The notes under the pieces were generated by a model. It saw nothing but the letters and a program-made list of their open reading frames with translations. It was not told the origin of the DNA and did no database searches. Shown here in pieces: positions 55,190 to 60,000 of a DNA stretch of 60,000 nucleotides; within the stretch, counting starts at the first letter, position 1, and every line of letters starts with the position of its first letter. This stretch comes from Takakia lepidozioides. Taxonomy: Eukaryota > Streptophyta > Takakiopsida > Takakiales > Takakiaceae. A program made the translations under genes and the position numbers. The stretch covers positions 86,720,756 to 86,780,755 of the forward strand of contig CM060731.1 in assembly GCA_030704615.1 (NCBI GenBank), in the 5' to 3' direction.

Positions 55190-55560
55190 AACAGATGAAT
55201 AAAGGATGGATGAATGTACAGTTGGATGATAAACAGATGGATGAGTGTGAAAAATGAATGTAGATGGATGAATGAGGGATGGATAAGAGTCAAATAGATG
55301 AATGTATAATGGATGTTGAGCAATGAAAAACATTCATGACAGGAAGATGCATGACTAAAACTTTAGACGAATGCACAACGTATATGACATGAGTGTGGTA
55401 GGTTTGTGGGGTGGATTAAAGAGTACAGAGGATGAATGTACAATGGATGTTGAACAAAGGAAAACATTCATGAATGGAGCACGCATGAATACACTGTAGA
55501 TGAAAGCACAATGGATATGACAAGAGTGAGGGAGGTTTGTGAGATGGATTCATACATATT
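55190..55560. repeat. GGATGAAT degenerate tandem tract
   Basis: Many GGATGAATG, GATGGATGA and ACAATGGATG words, as at 12.36-12.55 kb. The tract lies in the 3' region of element B. Confidence 0.7.
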
Positions 55561-55679
55561 GCAATTTAAATGGTAGTTGATTCTTTGATTATTTTTCTTT
55601 CCAAAGGAACAACTACGGTGGAGGAAGGGGATTCAACGTTTTCCAAAGAGGATGAAACAAAATATTAAAAGAACATAGT

Positions 55680-56600
55680 TCAGTCTGACTCAGAGTCAGT
55701 ACAATGTATCCCCGCTTCCTGTGCATCTAAGTCTAAGTATTTAAGAACTCCGGATCTACGCTGGCTACACCTACGGCCAGGCAGTAAAAATTCAGGGGAT
55801 AGGGACTCAGCCGCGTGAAGTGCCATTGCTTCGGCATAATCAGGAAGCAGAAAATTGGAAAGAGGGCTGTCGAAAACAAACTTGCCACAAATGACTGTAT
55901 CTCCTGAAGATCCACCGCTGCCTTTCCTGAAAGACAGCCTGAAAAAGTTATTACTGTAACTTTGATGTTATTGAGAAATTGAGTATGACTCCCAAAGTGG
56001 GTTTAGCACTTACTCACATGAAAAGTCGTTGTCGACCTGCTTATCTTCGGGATCGTCATCATTTCGAATTTGAATCCGATCAGTCTGTGTGCCTGAAGTG
56101 GAGCCAGACAAAAGGGGGAGGAGCACTGTGTTGTAGAGGTCAGAATCACCCTCCATGCCAAAAAGGCTTCTTCCGCCTGCCTTGCATGCATGGTAAGTTG
56201 CTCCTGCACCAGAGAGGAGGACATGAACAGTTTTGTGGGGGGGATTTAAGCAGATGGAACTGGTGAAAGAAAATCAATTCGGAAGGGAAAGAACGAACTT
56301 GTGGACACAGAGAGATCGACCACCCGTGCAGAGTGGTGGCTGCATGACTCTAGCAGTATTTGCATGAACGCTGGGGATTTTTCCTTTTCACCTCTCCAGT
56401 GAGTGCCATCTGGTCTCTTCAGAGTCTGACTGGACTGCATGAAGTTGTACAAAATGTCATCGACATGCGGCTCATAGGGGGGGTTGACGAAACAACCCTG
56501 GTCAGAAATCTCAAAGCTGCAGATGGAGGATGGTGTCTTTGAGGTGCGAATCCTCCGCAGGCAGATCGCCTCGAACATCCTCGTCTGCCAAAGATAACAG
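55680..56600 (-). pseudogene. 3' exons of the element B ParB-methyltransferase-like gene, inverted
   Basis: Three exons on the minus strand. 56,592 to about 56,295: TRMFEAICLRRIRTSKTPSS ... EPHVDDILYNFM ... SPAFMQILLESCSHHSARVV, DLSVSTS, aligning with element A's SPAFIQTIMETCTDVEGTVL, DLICGTG (motif I). About 56,190-55,990: AGGRRSLFGMEGDSDLYNTV, as AGR...HLFAYEED in A. About 55,930-55,680: FVFDSPLSNFLLPDYAEAMA to a TGA. They are exactly the exons missing after 51,846, so B's gene was cut by an inversion. Motif I has lost its CGTG glycine pattern. Confidence 0.75.
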
Positions 56601-56727
56601 GTTAGTGTGGTAAACACAATCTATAGTGGAAGTGTGTACATCGGCTATTCAGAACTCAGGCATAAAACAATCATTTTTATCACGAATCGGTGCTGATCGG
56701 TGTCGATCATGACAGATTCTTCTAGAG

Positions 56728-57083
56728 TGGAGCTGCAGAGAACATTGAAACTCATCATGAAAGCACAAGCAGAAGGGCAGCTTTTGCATCAAAGAAAATG
56801 CTTAATGCTGGTTTAGTAGCAACTAATCAAGAGCTTGCCAAAAAGGCTGTTGATTTTGTGGCTAAGCTAGCAAAGGCTGATGATGAGATTAGGGAGAAGT
56901 CCAAGCTATGGGCACAGGCAAAGGCAGATGTGGATCAACAGATAGAGGCCATCACTGCCATGAAGGAGACCATTAATCGTCATGAAGCCTCCCTCAAGGA
57001 GTTGAGGCTTAATAAGCTAGTACAGGATCAAGAAATTTTGCAACTGCAACAGAGTAACACGATGTTCAAAAACACACTCTCTG
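56728..57083 (+). pseudogene. coiled-coil gag-like gene, C-terminal part
   Basis: An open frame reads AAENIETHHESTSRRAAFAS, KKMLNAGLVATNQELAKKAV, DEIREKSKLWAQAKADVDQQ and heptads to the LTR at 57,084. A TAG at about 56,726 marks where coding starts. It is probably the continuation of the minus-strand part at 51,866. Confidence 0.5.
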
Positions 57084-57902
57084 TGTCGCGGCCCGTTGCC
57101 TTGAGGGCAGGGGGGTCGGGACACAAGAGGGGCTGCCCCTGTGGTGGGGGCAGTAGCAGCGATAGGTACGGGGGCTGAATGTCGCGGCCCTTTGCCTTGA
57201 GGGCAGGGGGGTCGGGACACAAGAGGGGCTGCCCCGGTGGTGGGGGCAGTAGCAGCGATAGGTACGGGGGCTGAAGCACCCTTCAGTGCCCAAGGCACTC
57301 AAGGAGGCGGAGGCACTCACTAGGTGGAGCCCCGCACACGGGTTGCGGTGGGGGTGGCTCCACAAGGGGTGGTGGTAGCTTAGCGGGACTTAGTGGGGGT
57401 GGCATAGGACTCACCATGGGGTGGAGACCTCGAGGTGGGAGTCGTGGGGAGTCTTGGGACTCATCACGGTCCATTGGGGCCGCGGTGAGTGGGCCAAGAC
57501 TCACCGCGACTCACCACCGGGAATCGAGGGTCTTCGTGGTGGTTCGCCATAAAATGGCATGGCTGGTTTGTGAAACCCGCGGACAGCTACAGAAGTATAT
57601 ATAGGGAGTAGTAACCCCGAGAACGGTGCAAGCCCGTTGGTGACCAAAAACTAGTGAGTAAGCGAGCGAGCCGGAAAGCGACCAAAGAGTGGGGAGCTGT
57701 TCCGGACTGCCAACTACCAAAGGGAATTCCTGCTGGTTCCAAAGCGGTGGAGGGTTCTTTGGGAGAACAAAGGGGGACCATTATGCCCCGGTGAGCAGCG
57801 AAGCTCCAAGTTGGCCCGGCGGCCCAGGTTGGGAGTCAGGCGCGCGCATCAAAGCGAGTAACTATGACTTGAGGGGGGAGCTTACCGAAGGGAGGTGCGC
57901 GA
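57084..57902 (+). repeat. 5' LTR of Ty3/gypsy element, copy 2
   Basis: Nearly identical to 17,086-17,811, except that the first 96 bp (TGTCGCGGCCC ... GGGGGCTGAA) are repeated head to tail (57,084-57,179 and 57,180-57,275). A TATATATAGGG box lies near 57,594. Confidence 0.75.
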
Positions 57903-57906
57903 TACT

Positions 57907-57918
57907 TGGTATCAGAGC
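57907..57918 (+). other. primer-binding site, initiator tRNA-Met
   Basis: TGGTATCAGAGC directly after the LTR, as in copy 1. Confidence 0.9.
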
Positions 57919-57959
57919 TTAGAGTTCAGTACGCGATCGTCCTTGGGATTGGTCTCATC

Positions 57960-59427
57960 ATGGGGTCGGGTAAGCCAAAGCAAAAGCGGAACGGCCCAAA
58001 AGATGATGATCCTGGTGAGCCCGATGGGGGCGACGTGTCACCGAGGCGGCCGTTTGAGGAAGCGATGAATGTTTCCGAAACGAGGCTGCTCAAGAGCGGG
58101 AGGAATCGAGGAGTCGGAGCCCGAGGAATCCTTGAGAGCTCCGACAAACCAAGAGATGCCTCCCATGCCGGTAGCCTTTTGGGAAGGGTTGTTGGCGCAG
58201 TTTGGCGGGACGTTGAAAGACGTGTTGAAGGCGGCTAATGCCACTTCCACTAAGGCAAAGTTTAAGGTGAAGCCTAAGGAACCCGGCACCTTCGAGGGCG
58301 TTCGAAATCGGAAGGCACTCAACACCTGGCTCCTGGAGCTAGAGCAGTACTTCCGGGCGGCTAAGTTGCGTGACGAGGATCGGGTGGAAGTGGCTCCCAC
58401 CTATTTGAGGGGCTATGCTCAACAATGGTGGCAGAAACGCCTTCACGACCGAGGCCCAAGCCCGGAAACCTTGAACTGGAGTGGGTTCAAGGAATTGATG
58501 AAGAGACAGTTTGTGCCCCTCAACGCATCCTGGCTTGCTCGGGACAAGATGAGGAATTTGAAGCAAACAGATGACATTCGGGGGTATGTCCAGGCTTTCA
58601 ATGTGCTGTTGCTCGAAGTCGCGGACATGGCAGAAGAACCAGAAATGGTCTTCAACTTTGTGGCGGGACTGGCCCCATGGGCCAGGCGGAAGTTGGAGGA
58701 GAAGCCACCCAAGACTTTGAACGAGAGGCAATTGAGAGGGCTGAATGTTTCTCGGATGTCCCTAGGGGTGAGAGACAAGGCCGTACGGAGCTGAACCACA
58801 AGAAGACCGGCGGGAAGGTGACTCCTTCCGACCGGAAAAGAAGTGGGATAGGCCACGCGGCGACAATGGCACGTGGAAATCGAAGGGAGGGCCTTCACAC
58901 GTCAAGGCGGCCACCCGGTGCTTCGAAAAGGAAAAGCGGGTGGAGCGGCTTATGGCGGACAGAAGGCAACCTTTGATGGAGTGTGTTTCAATTGCGGGGA
59001 GCCCGGGCACATGGCCAAGAAGTGCACAAAACCTCGGACAATTGAACATGACTCGGGCAACCACGGAGCTGTCGGAAGATACCATCAGTCGCTGTGGTGG
59101 AAGCGGTGGTCGCCAGACTTGCAAGGTAGGCAAATATTCTTGTGAGTTGTATCAGGAAACTGGCGCCCTGCGTAAAGGGAGTCAGTTATTGTTCGTGGAT
59201 GGGATAATATCCGGAACTAACGTGTCGTTGTTGGTGGACACAAGAGCGTCGCACTCCTTCATGACGCGCGTGGCGGCAGCGCGAAAGTTGGGGGGACTCC
59301 CGACAAGTGACGGGGGGGCCTCTATTGAGGTGCGCTCTGCCAAAGGAGAACCTCAGTTGGCGACAAGGTTGGCGTTTGATGTTCTCCAACTGGGGAGTTG
59401 GGAGGGACGTGAGAAACTTCACCATCT
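57960..59427 (+). pseudogene. Ty3/gypsy gag-protease, copy 2
   Basis: Starts MGSGKPKQKRNGPKDDDPGE. It keeps the segment deleted in copy 1 (YLRGYAQQWWQKRLHDRGPS), the gag motif DDIRGYVQAFNVLLLEVADM and the zinc knuckle CFNCGEPGHMAKKC. Frameshifts near 58,080, 58,725 and 58,900 break it, and the protease site reads VDTRASHSF (glycine to arginine). It runs into the gap, so the rest of the element is unknown. Confidence 0.85.
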
Positions 59428-59927
59428 NNNNNNNNNNNNNNNNNNNNNNNNNNNNNNNNNNNNNNNNNNNNNNNNNNNNNNNNNNNNNNNNNNNNNNNNN
59501 NNNNNNNNNNNNNNNNNNNNNNNNNNNNNNNNNNNNNNNNNNNNNNNNNNNNNNNNNNNNNNNNNNNNNNNNNNNNNNNNNNNNNNNNNNNNNNNNNNNN
59601 NNNNNNNNNNNNNNNNNNNNNNNNNNNNNNNNNNNNNNNNNNNNNNNNNNNNNNNNNNNNNNNNNNNNNNNNNNNNNNNNNNNNNNNNNNNNNNNNNNNN
59701 NNNNNNNNNNNNNNNNNNNNNNNNNNNNNNNNNNNNNNNNNNNNNNNNNNNNNNNNNNNNNNNNNNNNNNNNNNNNNNNNNNNNNNNNNNNNNNNNNNNN
59801 NNNNNNNNNNNNNNNNNNNNNNNNNNNNNNNNNNNNNNNNNNNNNNNNNNNNNNNNNNNNNNNNNNNNNNNNNNNNNNNNNNNNNNNNNNNNNNNNNNNN
59901 NNNNNNNNNNNNNNNNNNNNNNNNNNN
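59428..59927. other. assembly gap
   Basis: Exactly 500 N, a conventional placeholder; true length is unknown. The 73 bases after it show nothing recognisable. Confidence 0.98.
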
Positions 59928-60000
59928 AGATTACAAATGGTACTACCGCACAAGTATCCTATCATATGTCCGGCCCACTCATGCTCAAATAATCCTTAAT

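Noticed and set aside
57017-57504. Proline-rich minus-strand frames at the copy 2 LTR
   Set aside because: They are produced by the 96 bp LTR duplication and are the reverse of non-coding LTR sequence.

Overview
The window is nuclear DNA of a land plant, made almost entirely of nested and decayed transposable elements. Plant markers are an F-box/kelch gene with a GT-AG intron, fragments of plant-type PPR genes, CACTA transposase with DUF4218/DUF4216-type domains, Ty3/gypsy elements primed by initiator tRNA-Met, and a tRNA-Val(AAC)-like relic. The abundance of PPR debris hints at a non-seed plant such as a fern or lycophyte, but this is a weak guess.

Layout: 0.1-0.4 kb PPR relic; 0.76-1.5 kb tail of a Mutator-like element (MULE, copy A2) abutting a minus-strand LINE (1.67-4.5 kb); 7.9-9.8 kb F-box/kelch gene, the only convincing host gene; 10.2 kb tRNA-like relic; 11.3-15.4 kb remains of MULE D with palindrome arrays; 17.1-19.4 kb Ty3/gypsy LTR, gag and protease; 19.45-21.2 kb CACTA transposase; 22-23.2 kb PPR relics; 24.26-25.66 kb non-autonomous CACTA element with captured cargo; 25.9-27.6 kb gypsy RT-RNase H; 27.64-56.6 kb MULE B, split by the 14.4 kb MULE A (35,570-49,964); 51.86-56.73 kb a rearranged, inverted block; 57.1-59.4 kb a second gypsy copy; then a 500-base run of N.

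The notable system is the MULE pair. Elements A and B share one architecture: a SWIM-type MuDR-like transposase gene diverging from a multi-exon gene for a protein that joins a ParB-like domain (DGNHRLLA motif) to an amino-methyltransferase-like fold in the order motif IV then motif I, with the catalytic DPPY replaced by DIPD or DILD. Each element also carries, almost only in introns and intergenic DNA, its own set of short palindromes with a two-base centre. In A the arms are GGAAATGCGG/CCGCATTTCC around a YR dinucleotide and sit at exactly 53 bp intervals over long arrays; in B the arms are GAATGNCGT/ACGNCATTC; in D they are GTGTGCGG/CCGCACAC at 63 bp. An element-specific DNA-binding or modifying protein with self-encoded sites recalls the VANC anti-silencing proteins of VANDAL MULEs, but with a phage/ICE-like ParB-methyltransferase protein. 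Function is inferred; the gene structures and the spacing are read directly.

History inferred from sequence: B inserted in a gypsy integrase gene; A inserted into an intron of B, inside one B palindrome, with a 10 bp target duplication; later at least two nested inversions scrambled B's 3' end and the integrase gene. Both transposase genes are broken, and most retroelement reading frames carry stops or frameshifts.
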